DNA of 64,000 bases from Parendozoicomonas haliclonae (GCF_900174585.1 NZ_FWPT01000003.1:62001-126000); one strand, 5' to 3'; positions 47,592 to 59,983 are shown, counted from the first letter of the stretch. The notes: a model not told the origin generated them from the sequence alone. Numbers and translations: made by a program.

Positions 47592-48716
47592 ATGTCAGCA
47601 CCGCGCTCCAACACCACAGATTTTCGCCGCCTGTTTCTTGAAGGCATCCCGATGATGGATGTCCGTGCTCCTATCGAATTCAACAAAGGCGCCTTCCCCA
47701 ACAGTATCAACGCGCCGATCATGAATGATATCGAACGGGCCAAAGTGGGCACCTGCTACAAGCAGAAAGGCCATGAGGAAGCGGTCAAGCTGGGCCACCA
47801 GCTAGTACGCGGAAAAGTTCGTGAAGAAAGAACCCAGGGCTGGATTGATTTCGCCACCAACAATCCGGAAGGCTACCTGTATTGCTTCCGTGGTGGTGAA
47901 CGCTCCCATCTGGCTCAGGCCTGGCTGAAAGAGGCCGGTATTGAGTACCCCCTGGTCACCGGTGGCTACAAGGCCATGCGTACCTGGCTGATTGAATATC
48001 TGGAAGAATCCATTGCCGCCTGCCATTTCGTGATTCTGGGTGGCAAAACCGGCACAGGTAAAACCCGTCTGCTGCACAAGTTTCCAGAGCATATTGATCT
48101 GGAAGGCATTGCCAACCATCGCGGCTCGAGCTTTGGTCGCCGTGTCGGTGGTCAGCCAAGTCAGATTGATTTTGAGAATAATCTGGCCATCCAATTTCTG
48201 CGTTTCCGTGAGCAGGGTCTGAACAGCTTCCTGCTGGAAGATGAAAGCAAGCTGATCGGTCGCTGCAGCCTGCCACAGACACTGAAAGACAAGATGGAAC
48301 AGGCTCCAATCCTGCTACTGGAAGAGGATCTGGAAACCCGCGTTCAGATTACCTTCGAGGAATATATTGACCAGAACCTGAAAGACAATATTGCCCTGCA
48401 CGGCGAAGAACTCGGCTTTGAAACCTTTGCTCAGGACCTGATTGCCAGCCTTGGTCGTATTAGCAAGCGCCTGGGAGGCTTACGCCATCAGGAACTGCTC
48501 GATATTATGGAACGGGCACTGTCTGATCAGCGCGAACGCGGTGACAGCAGCCTGCATCGGGAATGGATTCGTATTTTGTTAAATGATTACTACGACCCAA
48601 TGTACGAGTACCAGCTGGGTAACAAACAAGGGCGCATCGTTGCCCGGGGCAACCAGCATGAACTGGCAGAGCAGTTTGCCGCATCCGGCGCCCTAACCAA
48701 ACTGACAGTGTTGTAA
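47592..48716 (+). CDS. mnmH: tRNA 2-selenouridine synthase MnmH (SelU/YbbB)
   Basis: 374 aa from the ATG at 47592; the frame is open from 47565. The N-terminal rhodanese domain carries MMDVRAPIEFNKGAFPNSINAPIMND and the catalytic loop YCFRGGERSHLAQ with C98. The C-terminal P-loop domain has GGKTGTGKTRLL (about 150-161). The enzyme replaces sulfur in wobble 2-thiouridine by selenium, via geranylation, using selenophosphate. A selD gene is not in this window. Confidence 0.93.
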   Translation: MSAPRSNTTDFRRLFLEGIPMMDVRAPIEFNKGAFPNSINAPIMNDIERAKVGTCYKQKGHEEAVKLGHQLVRGKVREERTQGWIDFATNNPEGYLYCFRGGERSHLAQAWLKEAGIEYPLVTGGYKAMRTWLIEYLEESIAACHFVILGGKTGTGKTRLLHKFPEHIDLEGIANHRGSSFGRRVGGQPSQIDFENNLAIQFLRFREQGLNSFLLEDESKLIGRCSLPQTLKDKMEQAPILLLEEDLETRVQITFEEYIDQNLKDNIALHGEELGFETFAQDLIASLGRISKRLGGLRHQELLDIMERALSDQRERGDSSLHREWIRILLNDYYDPMYEYQLGNKQGRIVARGNQHELAEQFAASGALTKLTVL

Positions 48717-48780
48717 ACAGCTCACTCAACCCTTCTGAACAGCGGCGGTCTAACTCATTATTTTGTGGCAGACCGCAGCC

Positions 48781-49290
48781 ATGCTGAACAAGTTTTATTG
48801 CACTTACACCAATCTGCTGCATGCCCTGTCCCCCCATCGCCGACGGTGCACACAAACCGATACGACTCCATCGCAAAATCAGCAACCACCCAAACTGACC
48901 GGTGAATGGCAAGGCATGCTGTGTGTCTCGACTCAGGAGCAGCCACCAATCCACCAGCTCTGTTATGAAGAGATCATCAACTTCCGTGAAACCGCAAGCC
49001 GTTACACCGCCACTGTCAGCAGCCGTCGTATCGACGCACTGACCCGAGGTCCGATTGCCGGACATATCACTCCCGCCACCAGCAACTTTCAATCCCCGGT
49101 GAAGCAGGATGATCAGGAAGTGACCTTGTGGATGAATCGCGGCCGTTCTTTCTGGGTCAACCTGGCTGCCTCCGCCCCTGGAACCCTAACTCACACCTCG
49201 TATTTCAGCCACTGGCTGCCAGGCAGGGTGTTTAACCTCAAGTGCTGGATGCATCTGAAAAAGAAGCCCTCCTCGGAGGAAATTCGCTAA
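48781..49290 (+). CDS. Unknown protein downstream of mnmH
   Basis: 169 aa from the ATG at 48781. It is soluble, with a basic Cys-containing N-terminus (MLNKFYCTYTNLLHALSPHRRRC). The later part is beta-like with TASRYTATVSSRRIDALTRGP and VTLWMNRGRSFWVNLAASAPG. No family recognised. It is 64 nt after mnmH and 78 nt before patB on the same strand. Confidence 0.5.
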   Translation: MLNKFYCTYTNLLHALSPHRRRCTQTDTTPSQNQQPPKLTGEWQGMLCVSTQEQPPIHQLCYEEIINFRETASRYTATVSSRRIDALTRGPIAGHITPATSNFQSPVKQDDQEVTLWMNRGRSFWVNLAASAPGTLTHTSYFSHWLPGRVFNLKCWMHLKKKPSSEEIR

Positions 49291-49368
49291 ACCATTCCGT
49301 TCTTTCTCTGCTGACTCTACAATCTCTGCTACCTACGATAACAACAATCAAACCAGCAGCAGACCGTC

Positions 49369-50523
49369 ATGACCAGCGACCTATTTAATACCGAGCATGA
49401 ACGCCGCGGCACTTCCAGCCTGAAATGGGACAAGTACAAAGACCAGGACATCCTGCCTATGTGGGTCGCGGATATGGATTTCCAGTCTCCACCGGAAGTC
49501 ATCGAAGCGATGCAGGCTAGGGTCGCCCACGGCATCTTCGGCTACACCAATGCGCCGGAGAGCCTGGAGGAAGTGGTTGTTGAGCGGGCTGCCAATCTCT
49601 ATGACTGGCCCATTCAGCAGGAGTGGCTGGAATGGCTACCAGGCTTGGTTTGCGCTCTAAATATTTGTGTCCGCGCTTATGCTGCTGAGCAGGAGTTTGT
49701 GATTTCCCCCTGCCCGGTTTACTACCCCTTCCTGACCGCCCCCGGTCTGGGCAATCGTCAGATGATGCAGATCTTCTGGCGAGAAGATGGCGACAATAAC
49801 TGGGTGATGGACTGGGACTGGCTGGAAGAAAACATTCACCCGGACACCCGCCTGTTTATGCTCTGCAACCCACAGAATCCCAATGGTCGGGTACTGACTC
49901 TGCAAGAACTGGAAAAACTGGAAGACTTCTGTCGTCGTCACAACCTGATTGTCTGCTCTGATGAGGTGCACTGCGATCTCATCCTGGATCGCAACGCTCA
50001 GCATATCCCTTACGCCAGCATCAGTGACTTTGCCCGGGATAACTCCATCACCCTGATGTCGCCGTCCAAAACCTTCAACCTGGCCGGACTCGGCTGCGCT
50101 TACGCAGTGATTCCGAACCCGGAACTGAAAGCAAAATTCCAGCGCACCCGCAGTGGTATTGTGCCGTCTGCGGACAGCATGATTATGGGTTATGCAGCAG
50201 CGGAAGCGGCCTATCGTCAAGGCGAGCCCTGGCGCCAGTCTTTGCTGGAACATCTGCGCAGCAATCATGATCTGCTGATGGAACGTATCAATAACATTCC
50301 CGGCCTTTCCATGCGCCCGCATCAGGCAACCTATCTGGCCTGGATTCATTGCGACCTGCCCGGCATTACCAAGCCCCAGCGTTTTTTTGAGGAGAATGGC
50401 ATTGGCCTCTCACCCGGTGCCCAGTTTGGTGGTCCGGACTATGTACGCCTGAACTTTGGCTGCACCCGACAGACATTAGAAACCGCTCTGCAGCGGATGG
50501 AACAGGCTGTCGCCACCCTCTAA
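49369..50523 (+). CDS. patB: PLP-dependent C-S lyase, MalY/PatB family
   Basis: 384 aa fold-type I aminotransferase-like enzyme. Typical opening DLFNTEHERRGTSSLKWDKY and LPMWVADMDFQSPPEV, then LCNPQNPNGRVLT and CSDEVHCDLIL. The PLP lysine is in SPSKTFNLAGLG (K234), and the Arg region is PDYVRLNFGCTRQTLETAL. It cleaves cystathionine or other beta C-S bonds to give pyruvate, ammonia and a thiol. MalY versus PatB specificity cannot be assigned from sequence. It is followed by a terminator hairpin. Confidence 0.88.
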   Translation: MTSDLFNTEHERRGTSSLKWDKYKDQDILPMWVADMDFQSPPEVIEAMQARVAHGIFGYTNAPESLEEVVVERAANLYDWPIQQEWLEWLPGLVCALNICVRAYAAEQEFVISPCPVYYPFLTAPGLGNRQMMQIFWREDGDNNWVMDWDWLEENIHPDTRLFMLCNPQNPNGRVLTLQELEKLEDFCRRHNLIVCSDEVHCDLILDRNAQHIPYASISDFARDNSITLMSPSKTFNLAGLGCAYAVIPNPELKAKFQRTRSGIVPSADSMIMGYAAAEAAYRQGEPWRQSLLEHLRSNHDLLMERINNIPGLSMRPHQATYLAWIHCDLPGITKPQRFFEENGIGLSPGAQFGGPDYVRLNFGCTRQTLETALQRMEQAVATL

Positions 50524-50538
50524 CCTTTTCAACCCCAT

Positions 50539-50565
50539 AAAAAAGGAGCCCCGAAGGGCTCCTTT
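50539..50565 (-). terminator. Terminator between patB and the convergent large coiled-coil gene
   Basis: A 10-bp perfect stem AAAGGAGCCC / GGGCTCCTTT with a CGAA tetraloop. A T-run follows on the minus strand, so it mainly serves the minus-strand gene but may also stop patB transcripts. Confidence 0.85.
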
Positions 50566-50604
50566 CAATCACTAGCAACGCTTGTATTGTAAGCGCTTAC
50601 ACTA

Positions 50605-53094
50605 TCAGGAAGACTGCACGTTAGAACGCGTAGCCCTTTTGCTGGCGTCAACCAGGTTGATAGCTGCAGGCGTCAGGTCATCCTGAAGACGCTTTTGCTC
50701 ACGCTCTTGTCTCAGCTTTGCGGCATCCAGCTGCTGCTTCTTGCTCAGCTTTGGACGCTTAGGCGTAGACTTTGGCGAGGTCTTAGGAGCCGTCTTAGGT
50801 GCAGGCGCAGCAGAAGGCTTGGTCACCGGCTTCTTAACAGGAGTAGCCTTAGGCTTCTTGCCAGCGGTACCAGCGGAAGGCGTACCTTTCGCTTCCAGCT
50901 CGGCAATACGCTTCTCCAGCTGCTTCTTCTCAGCCCGCAGACCGGCATTCAGCTTGTTGGCAGAAGTTGCTTTAGACTGAATATCATCCAGACGCTTCTG
51001 CAGTTTGTTGGCACGGGTCTGCTCTTTTACAGCCAGCTTGCGCTGCTCATCAAAGCGCTTTTCCACAGCCGTCAGACGCTCATTCATAGAAGACAGAATC
51101 TGGGAAGTTTCTTCGACCTCTTCTTCAGACTCGTCCTCAGACTCCTCACCTTCTTCCATGTCGCTAACATCGCCAGCCAGCATGTAGAAGGAGTTGGCAC
51201 CAGAGACAGTGCTCTTGGTTTCAGACTCTTCGTCAGAAGACGCTTCAGCAGGATCGTTATCGGTATCCATTTCTGAGTCTTCTTGCTCAGACCCGGAAAC
51301 CTCTTCCTCTTCGTCGCTCTCGTCTACTTCCATGTCGTCGTCTTCGACCTTGGCCTTGCTCTTCTTGCTGGCCTTCTGAGCCGCTTCCAGAGCAATCGCA
51401 TTACGCTCCTGAGCAACAATCTGCAGAGCACGGTACTCTTCAATACCCACCATGCTCATCAGAGCCACGGCCAGATCGTTGCAGAGGTTACGGTAGTCTT
51501 CAGACTTCTTGCTGGTGGCATCTTCCACACGCAGGAATTTGTACATCGCCTGAATATCTGCGCCAGAGCGGATAGACATAGCCAGCTGCTGCATCAGTGC
51601 CTTCTCATAGGTACCGTTCGACTTTTCAGTCTTGGTAGGTATGGCAAATCTCACCTGACCCTGTTCGTTGATGATGATCTTATCCTGATCTTCAAACTTC
51701 GCTTTCAGCTCAGCCGCTGTCAGCCCCAGACTCTTCACATAACCAGTGATGAAAGCCTTTGGATCCAGGTATTGACGCTTCTGAGGATTATCCAGAACTG
51801 AACGTACCAGGTTTCCGTAAATTACGCTGCGGGCATTCAGAACGCTCGCACGCTCGCCAGTCAGACGCTCACCTTCAATGGCGTTATAAGCGTGCATGGC
51901 ACTGCGGAAGTAAGTACGGGCAGGCGTGGAGAACTGGCTGTCGCCGGTTTCCTTGGCCGTGGTGTACAGATCCATCAGCATTGGCAGGTTTTCACCCAGC
52001 GTATCAACCAGCTGTTCAACATCAGTCTGCTTACGCTTACCGGACACATCATACGGATCGTAAGATGGATCATGGGCAGCAGTGGTAACCAGAATCATAC
52101 CGATGGCAGGCCAGTCCAGACCACGTTCATGCAGGTACTCACCAATGTTCTGACCACTCAGGGCCGGGTAAGCTTCATTGGCTTCGTCCAGAGTTTTGCC
52201 CCGGGCGATCATGTCTTCCTGCAGGTTGTAGTTCAACGTGCGGGCATAGTGCTCCATCACGCTGGTCACCTGTGCATTCAGAGCCTGCTGGGCTTTCAGC
52301 TGAGCACCCGCCTTACGCTTACCCTTGGTATCAGGTGTCGCCAGCAGAGTTTTAACGCTGTCGCTGACACTTTCAGCAACTGCGTTGGCCAGTTCCGCGT
52401 TCACGTTCGGATTACCGGACAGCTTCTTCAGCAGATCCATCAGCAGTGAACTGTCAGCGAAAGCCTTCTTAACAAGAGGCGTGTGCTGAGTAATAGTCAT
52501 AGCCTGGTAAATGGCATAGTCAGCACGGATTTCAGAACCCTGGGAGCTGAACGCACCAGTGCCCAGAATCAGAATGGTCAGAGCCTTCACCAGGTTGTCA
52601 CGGTACTCTTCCTTCACTTTTGTCAGATCACCGTTCCTGCTGTGCAGTGCAGTCAGCGCATCTTCAGTGGCACCAAGAGCCAGCAGAGCCTTGCGGTAAG
52701 GGCTGTCTTCAGCAGCGGCCATTTTCAGTACATCAGCAGGAACAGCAGGGGCAGTCCCGGCATGTCTCTTGCTGCCTTTGGTACCAACAAGGGCACGTCT
52801 GGCGGCGTTCAGCAGATCGGTTACCGCTTCATCCTTGCCTTTGCCAAAGGTGTTTTGCAGTTCTACCAGCGTGGCTTCGCGATCGCTGAGCTTGGCCGGA
52901 GCCGGAGCACAAGGACCAACACGCACGCCGCTCAGCATTTTGCCAAACAGACCTGGGCCGGTGTGAAGATCGACAGGAACCTGATTAACTACGTAGCTGC
53001 CGCGACCGAACCAGCCGCTCTTGGCTGGAGCCTGTTGGGCAGGTAACGTAGCAGGCCCGATGCCACCTTGACTTCCAATTTTTGGACTTGCCAT
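50605..53094 (-). CDS. Large protein with acidic, coiled-coil and lysine/proline-rich C-terminal regions
   Basis: 829 aa. The ATG at 53094 has AGGAGAG 7 nt upstream, so the first 11 codons of the longest frame are dropped. Residues 1-60 are disordered and Gly/Pro/Ala-rich. About 60-570 is helical with no recognised domain. About 584-663 is highly acidic (runs such as DESDEEEEVSGSEQEDSE). About 664-735 is a coiled coil. About 744-790 is a basic Lys/Pro/Ala/Thr region (KKPKATPVKKPVTKPS, STPKRPKLSKKQQ) resembling histone H1-like tails or nuclear localisation signals. There is no signal peptide. The acidic-plus-basic layout recalls eukaryotic nuclear proteins; a translocated effector is possible, a structural bacterial protein equally so. 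Confidence 0.65.
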   Translation of the reverse strand: MASPKIGSQGGIGPATLPAQQAPAKSGWFGRGSYVVNQVPVDLHTGPGLFGKMLSGVRVGPCAPAPAKLSDREATLVELQNTFGKGKDEAVTDLLNAARRALVGTKGSKRHAGTAPAVPADVLKMAAAEDSPYRKALLALGATEDALTALHSRNGDLTKVKEEYRDNLVKALTILILGTGAFSSQGSEIRADYAIYQAMTITQHTPLVKKAFADSSLLMDLLKKLSGNPNVNAELANAVAESVSDSVKTLLATPDTKGKRKAGAQLKAQQALNAQVTSVMEHYARTLNYNLQEDMIARGKTLDEANEAYPALSGQNIGEYLHERGLDWPAIGMILVTTAAHDPSYDPYDVSGKRKQTDVEQLVDTLGENLPMLMDLYTTAKETGDSQFSTPARTYFRSAMHAYNAIEGERLTGERASVLNARSVIYGNLVRSVLDNPQKRQYLDPKAFITGYVKSLGLTAAELKAKFEDQDKIIINEQGQVRFAIPTKTEKSNGTYEKALMQQLAMSIRSGADIQAMYKFLRVEDATSKKSEDYRNLCNDLAVALMSMVGIEEYRALQIVAQERNAIALEAAQKASKKSKAKVEDDDMEVDESDEEEEVSGSEQEDSEMDTDNDPAEASSDEESETKSTVSGANSFYMLAGDVSDMEEGEESEDESEEEVEETSQILSSMNERLTAVEKRFDEQRKLAVKEQTRANKLQKRLDDIQSKATSANKLNAGLRAEKKQLEKRIAELEAKGTPSAGTAGKKPKATPVKKPVTKPSAAPAPKTAPKTSPKSTPKRPKLSKKQQLDAAKLRQEREQKRLQDDLTPAAINLVDASKRATRSNVQSS

Positions 53095-53368
53095 ATTAAT
53101 CTCTCCTAAGAGTCTAATGAGCGGCACGAGCCTGCTCGTTTTAAGGAACCTGCTTCAGACGCTCGTGCCACTTGGCGAATTGCAAACCGAAACAGGGTCA
53201 TCCTCGCAATTGACTCACCCTTAAGAGAGGGGTTCATGACAGCGTGTATAGCCACCCTAACCGTCAGACGACAGTTTTGTTACATTAAGTTTCCGATGTA
53301 GCTGCGCAGGGGTTATCAGGCCTGTTATGATGACTTTCCACTGACATCCCTGTTATGAAAATCACACT

Positions 53369-54103
53369 GTGACAACCACGCCTTTACCCGCTTCCGTAAC
53401 GCTCGAACCTGTCGGTTTTATCCGTTCCTGCTACCAGGAAAAGTTCGGTATTCCCCGCCAGCCGGGACTGGCCACCAGTGCTCGTGCGGAACTGCATCTG
53501 CACGGCCCCTGCAACTGTCCGGAAGCCGTTGTCGGGCTGGATAAGTTCAGCCATATCTGGATTCAGTTTGTCTTTCACCAGACCCAGTCCGAAGGCTGGC
53601 GTCCAACAGTACGACCACCGCGTCTTGGTGGTGAAAAGAGACTTGGAGTATTTGCGACCCGATCCACCCATCGCCCTAATCCGCTGGGGTTGTCACTGGT
53701 AAAACTGGAAGGCATTCAGCACCGCAAAGGTCAGGTCATTCTGGAACTGTCCGGCATTGATCTTCTGGATGGCACACCAGTGGTGGATATCAAACCTTAC
53801 CTGCCCTGGGCCGACAGCCAGCCGGAAGCGACGGCAGGCTTTGCTCCCGATGTACCAGTGACCGTACCGGTTCTGTGGACCGAGGACGCCCGCCAGATCA
53901 GCGAATCTATCAGCGCCAAAATCGGCCAGCCGTTTCAGCAACTGGTAGAAGAAGTGTTGGGGCAGGACCCGCGCCCGGCCTATCTGAAAAAACGTGACCG
54001 GGAAGATTTCGGTGTACTGCTATGGGACTATAACGTGCGCTGGAAAGTACGCCCGGAAGGCTTTGAAGTATTTGCCATTGAACCCGCTCAGGCAGGCAAA
54101 TAA
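53369..54103 (+). CDS. trmO: tRNA (N6-threonylcarbamoyladenosine37-N6)-methyltransferase TrmO
   Basis: 244 aa with a GTG start. The N-terminal TsaA-like beta-barrel contains EPVGFIRSCYQEKFGIPRQPG, FSHIWIQFVFHQTQ and the SAM-binding RLGVFATRSTHRPNPLGLSLVKL (about 93-115), then DLLDGTPVVDIKPYLPWAD. The C-terminal ~90 residues with DPRPAYLKKRDREDFGVLLWDYNVRW are the usual TrmO extension. It methylates t6A37 of tRNA-Thr. It is followed by a lipoprotein gene 63 nt later. Confidence 0.92.
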   Translation: MTTTPLPASVTLEPVGFIRSCYQEKFGIPRQPGLATSARAELHLHGPCNCPEAVVGLDKFSHIWIQFVFHQTQSEGWRPTVRPPRLGGEKRLGVFATRSTHRPNPLGLSLVKLEGIQHRKGQVILELSGIDLLDGTPVVDIKPYLPWADSQPEATAGFAPDVPVTVPVLWTEDARQISESISAKIGQPFQQLVEEVLGQDPRPAYLKKRDREDFGVLLWDYNVRWKVRPEGFEVFAIEPAQAGK

Positions 54104-54166
54104 GCCAGAGACAATCACCGCCTGTCACGCTAAGATCGTGGCAGGCTCATAAAAATAATAACAACT

Positions 54167-55087
54167 ATGAACAAGCATCTCTCTCTGGCCGGTCTCTTGT
54201 CATGCTTCGCCCTTATGACCGGCTGCGCCAGCACTCCCACCCAGAACGAAGATGAAGCCGGCGTGTCTTCCTACACCAATCCGGTCGTCAGCTCTGCAAA
54301 AGCGGCCGGCCGTGGAATCTACTGGACGTTCGATGAAGGCGCCAAACTCATTATCAAAGGTCTGACCAGCACTCGCGATGCCATTCCCGAAAATGTCCGG
54401 GAGACTGGTAGCGAATCTGTCAGCACCACCGTTGATCTGGCGAAAGATGGTGCCCTTTATGGCCTATCTCTGCTGCCCAACGATGTACAGAAGCTGTTGC
54501 CCGAAGAGATCGAACAGGCAATCCCTGGTGAAACACCACCGGAAACCACCGCCCTGCCCACTATTCCTGCAGAAGCTGATGCACTGATCTTTGTGATGCG
54601 TCCGCACTTTACCGGTGTACTTAATCGCTTTGAGATCTATCTCAACGGTAAGGAGCCGGAAAATCTGGCCGGCTTCACCCAGCACTATGAATATGTGGCC
54701 CTGCCGGTGATGGCCGGACGTTATACGATTCACTCCAAAGCCGAGAACTGGTCCAGTGTGGCCGTGCGTATTAATGCCGGCGAGCGTATCTTCCTGGAAC
54801 AAAAGGCGAGCAAGGGGCTGTTTCTGAGTAACCAGACACTGGTTCAAATCACCCCGCAAAAAGCCAGTGAATATATGGTCTTTACCGAGCCGGGTTCTTT
54901 GGTGATTGCCGGACAGGAGATTCCTGGCCAGAGCTATATGGATGAACTGTCTCATCTGGCGGATTACGCCACCCGCAGCAGCGGTAAGCGGCTGGATAAA
55001 ATGTCTGATCAGGTTGCGGGGCTGTACCAGTCTGTGGCTACCACAGTCACCGGCTCTGATAACGAACAGTCACCTCCCGCCGAATAA
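54167..55087 (+). CDS. Lipoprotein with DUF2846-like domain
   Basis: 306 aa. The lipobox LMTGC (Cys at about residue 19) makes it a lipoprotein, with S at +3 after the Cys suggesting outer-membrane sorting. Residues about 30-110 are a linker with amphipathic helices. From about 138, ADALIFVMRPHFTGVLNRFEIYLNGKEPENL, then VMAGRYTIHSKAENWSSVAVRINAGERIFLEQ is the pattern of DUF2846, an immunoglobulin-like envelope domain of unknown function. A MITE-like element begins 10 bp after the stop. Confidence 0.78.
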   Translation: MNKHLSLAGLLSCFALMTGCASTPTQNEDEAGVSSYTNPVVSSAKAAGRGIYWTFDEGAKLIIKGLTSTRDAIPENVRETGSESVSTTVDLAKDGALYGLSLLPNDVQKLLPEEIEQAIPGETPPETTALPTIPAEADALIFVMRPHFTGVLNRFEIYLNGKEPENLAGFTQHYEYVALPVMAGRYTIHSKAENWSSVAVRINAGERIFLEQKASKGLFLSNQTLVQITPQKASEYMVFTEPGSLVIAGQEIPGQSYMDELSHLADYATRSSGKRLDKMSDQVAGLYQSVATTVTGSDNEQSPPAE

Positions 55088-55096
55088 CGCCCTGCC

Positions 55097-55361
55097 AGGG
55101 TCTGTTGACGTTTTGTGATGCGGCTCAGTGAGACTGGAGCCGCTCACCGCTAGAAAGGCTTGTGAAAATCGTAGCTGCCCTACATTAAGCAAGCCTGACG
55201 CAGCGAGGGGCGGCTTCCAGCCTCACCCGAAGGGCTTTCCCGAGAGCTTCCATAGCGTCGTTCCAGCGATTTGAAAGACCACCAGTATTCCTGCATCGCT
55301 GCGCCTAGCGCTGAAAACTCTCGGGAAAGCTGAGCGCGATCACAAAACGTCAACAGACCCT
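55097..55361. mobile_element. MITE-like element with 23-bp perfect terminal inverted repeats
   Basis: 265 bp. The left end AGGGTCTGTTGACGTTTTGT... (55097-55119) is repeated as a perfect inverted copy at 55339-55361. A second subterminal pair GCTTTCCCGAGAG / CTCTCGGGAAAGC lies at 55234-55246 and 55318-55330. There is no open frame of useful size, so it would depend on a transposase encoded elsewhere. No convincing target-site duplication was identified. It lies between the lipoprotein gene and yheU. Confidence 0.82.
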
Positions 55362-55411
55362 AGACCGAAGTGGTAAACTGCGCTTCTTTTTACCACTTCT
55401 ATGACACCGCT

Positions 55412-55630
55412 ATGATCGTGCCCTGGCAACAACTGGAACAAGATACCCTGCTCAACCTTATCACCGAGTTTGTCACCCGTAATGGTACTGATAATGGTGA
55501 TGATACTGAGCTGAACACCCGGGTCAGCCAGGTGATGGAGCAACTTCGCCGGGGCGATGCCTTGATTGTCTGGGATGATATGACCGAGTCGGCCAATATT
55601 GTTCCAGCAGGCAATATTGGTATTGCCTGA
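55412..55630 (+). CDS. yheU: YheU family protein (UPF0270)
   Basis: 72 aa from the ATG at 55412 (MIVPWQQLEQDTLLNLITEFVTRNGTD). VSQVMEQLRRGDALIVWDDMTESANIVP completes the UPF0270 pattern. It is a small cytosolic gammaproteobacterial protein of unknown function. The MITE-like element ends 50 bp upstream of the start codon, so it may have replaced or altered the promoter. Confidence 0.88.
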   Translation: MIVPWQQLEQDTLLNLITEFVTRNGTDNGDDTELNTRVSQVMEQLRRGDALIVWDDMTESANIVPAGNIGIA

Positions 55631-55645
55631 ACCTGGAGAGAAGAG

Positions 55646-55690
55646 ACTGGTTACTGCTCCTGACAACAAGCTAAAGAAACAGTAACCAGT
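55646..55690. terminator. Long-loop inverted repeat between yheU and the convergent lipoprotein gene
   Basis: ACTGGTTACTG (55646-55656) and CAGTAACCAGT (55680-55690) form an 11-bp perfect stem with a 23-nt loop. No strong T-run is present, so it is only a weak terminator candidate. Confidence 0.45.
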
Positions 55691-55699
55691 TTGAGACGT

Positions 55700-58467
<2,768 letters not shown>

Positions 58468-59709
58468 TCAGGCCCGTGCCGGAGCCTTCCGGCGAGGCGC
58501 AAGGTGACGACGCTCATAATCGCAGATACGCTGGCGGTAATGTTCCAGCGTCTGCGCAGTCAGCACACTGTGCTGCTCATCTTTCAGGGAACCGCCCATC
58601 TCCCGGGACAGGTTATGGACGCATTCCACCATAATCCGGAAAGCCTGATGCGGTTCAGCCGGCCCTGGCAGCCCCAGGAAGAAGCTGAGCACCGGTGTAT
58701 AGCTGTTTTCCATAGAACGCAGATTAAACGTACCCGGCTCAACACCGTTGGCAACACTGAACAACACCTGTCCGGTACCATCTTCCTGTACATGACGGTG
58801 GAAAATATTCAGATCACCAAAACGTAAACCTTCACTCTGGAAGAAGTGCAACAGACGGTCACCGGTAAACGGTGCATCTTTGGGAGCGACAACATTAATA
58901 ACCAGCACCTCTTCTTTGGGTGTGGTCAGCTCTTCTTTCTCACTGATGATCTGATCTTCATCCAGTTCAACAGCAAAGCTATCTTCGTCGTGAACAACAG
59001 GCTCGTCATGCTTTGCAGCCGCAAAACTGCGCTTTGGCGCTACAGGCTCGGCAACCGGCTCACGAACCGGAGTGCGGATATCATCCACTTCAATCTTTAA
59101 CACCGGTTCTGGCAGAGGCTCATCAATAATGGGCTCATCCAGTTCCATCAGCGTAGGCACCGGCTCATCCAGTTCAAGAGCCTGCTGTCCCTGATCGGAC
59201 CAGCCACGTTCCCGACCGGTTGTTAAGGCTTCAGGCTGGGCCGGTTCAACGACAGGGGCGACCTGTACTTCGGCAGCCGCTGCCTGAACAACGTCTTCTT
59301 TCCGAGGAGAAGGTGTAACCGGCTTTCGTGCTGACTGTGACACAGATGGCGCAACCGTACGTGGCGCTGAAACAACACCGGCCAGAGGATCCTCACCCTC
59401 ATCATCACCGAGGAAGGGTTCAGCACGCTCACGCTCGTGATTCTTACGTTCGGCTGCAGCATTTTTGGCAGGCGCAGCAGCAACCGGCTCGGCTTCAGAA
59501 CGATGACCTGCAGCGCCCAGGACCCGCGCTCCGCCATTCGGCAACTCACTGCCATAATCAGCTTCGTGACCATGTACATCTTCAAGCCCGAAATTCAGCT
59601 CGTTCGCCCGACGCCTTGACAGCCAGATACGGCGTAATCCATCCGCCAGTACACCCAGCACTACCAGGACGCCCAGAATGACCAACCAGTCGCGCAAATT
59701 CATCTCCAT
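58468..59709 (-). CDS. zipA: Cell division protein ZipA
   Basis: 413 aa. The N-terminal membrane anchor MEMNLRDWLVILGVLVVLGVLADGLRRIW aligns with pseudomonad ZipA, supporting the ATG at 59709. A long Pro/Glu/Ala-rich linker follows (about 60-270). The C-terminal FtsZ-binding domain includes VLVINVVAPKDAPFTGDRLLHFFQSEGLRFGDLNIFHRH. It tethers FtsZ to the inner membrane at the division septum. It lies between smc and ligA, the standard order. Confidence 0.93.
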   Translation of the reverse strand: MEMNLRDWLVILGVLVVLGVLADGLRRIWLSRRRANELNFGLEDVHGHEADYGSELPNGGARVLGAAGHRSEAEPVAAAPAKNAAAERKNHERERAEPFLGDDEGEDPLAGVVSAPRTVAPSVSQSARKPVTPSPRKEDVVQAAAAEVQVAPVVEPAQPEALTTGRERGWSDQGQQALELDEPVPTLMELDEPIIDEPLPEPVLKIEVDDIRTPVREPVAEPVAPKRSFAAAKHDEPVVHDEDSFAVELDEDQIISEKEELTTPKEEVLVINVVAPKDAPFTGDRLLHFFQSEGLRFGDLNIFHRHVQEDGTGQVLFSVANGVEPGTFNLRSMENSYTPVLSFFLGLPGPAEPHQAFRIMVECVHNLSREMGGSLKDEQHSVLTAQTLEHYRQRICDYERRHLAPRRKAPARA

Positions 59710-59983
59710 GGGTCTATGCCAACCTGATGTTCCATCTCAGAGCCCGAGAAAGCTCCGCTCTTTCTTCCAAATACCGCTGTCTCTACCAATACAGCCGTGG
59801 TTAAAAAATTCCTGCACGAGAAATAGCAGTATCTTTTGCAAAACACGTCACAAAATACTTAATACTATCTCGCTTATGCCATAAATTACCACGGACTGCC
59901 GAGCAGGAACATTGCCCTGCAACATATTAACAGCGGCAGCTTTGCCCTGCTGACAATCTGAGCAGGGCCGGGCAATTCACCCG

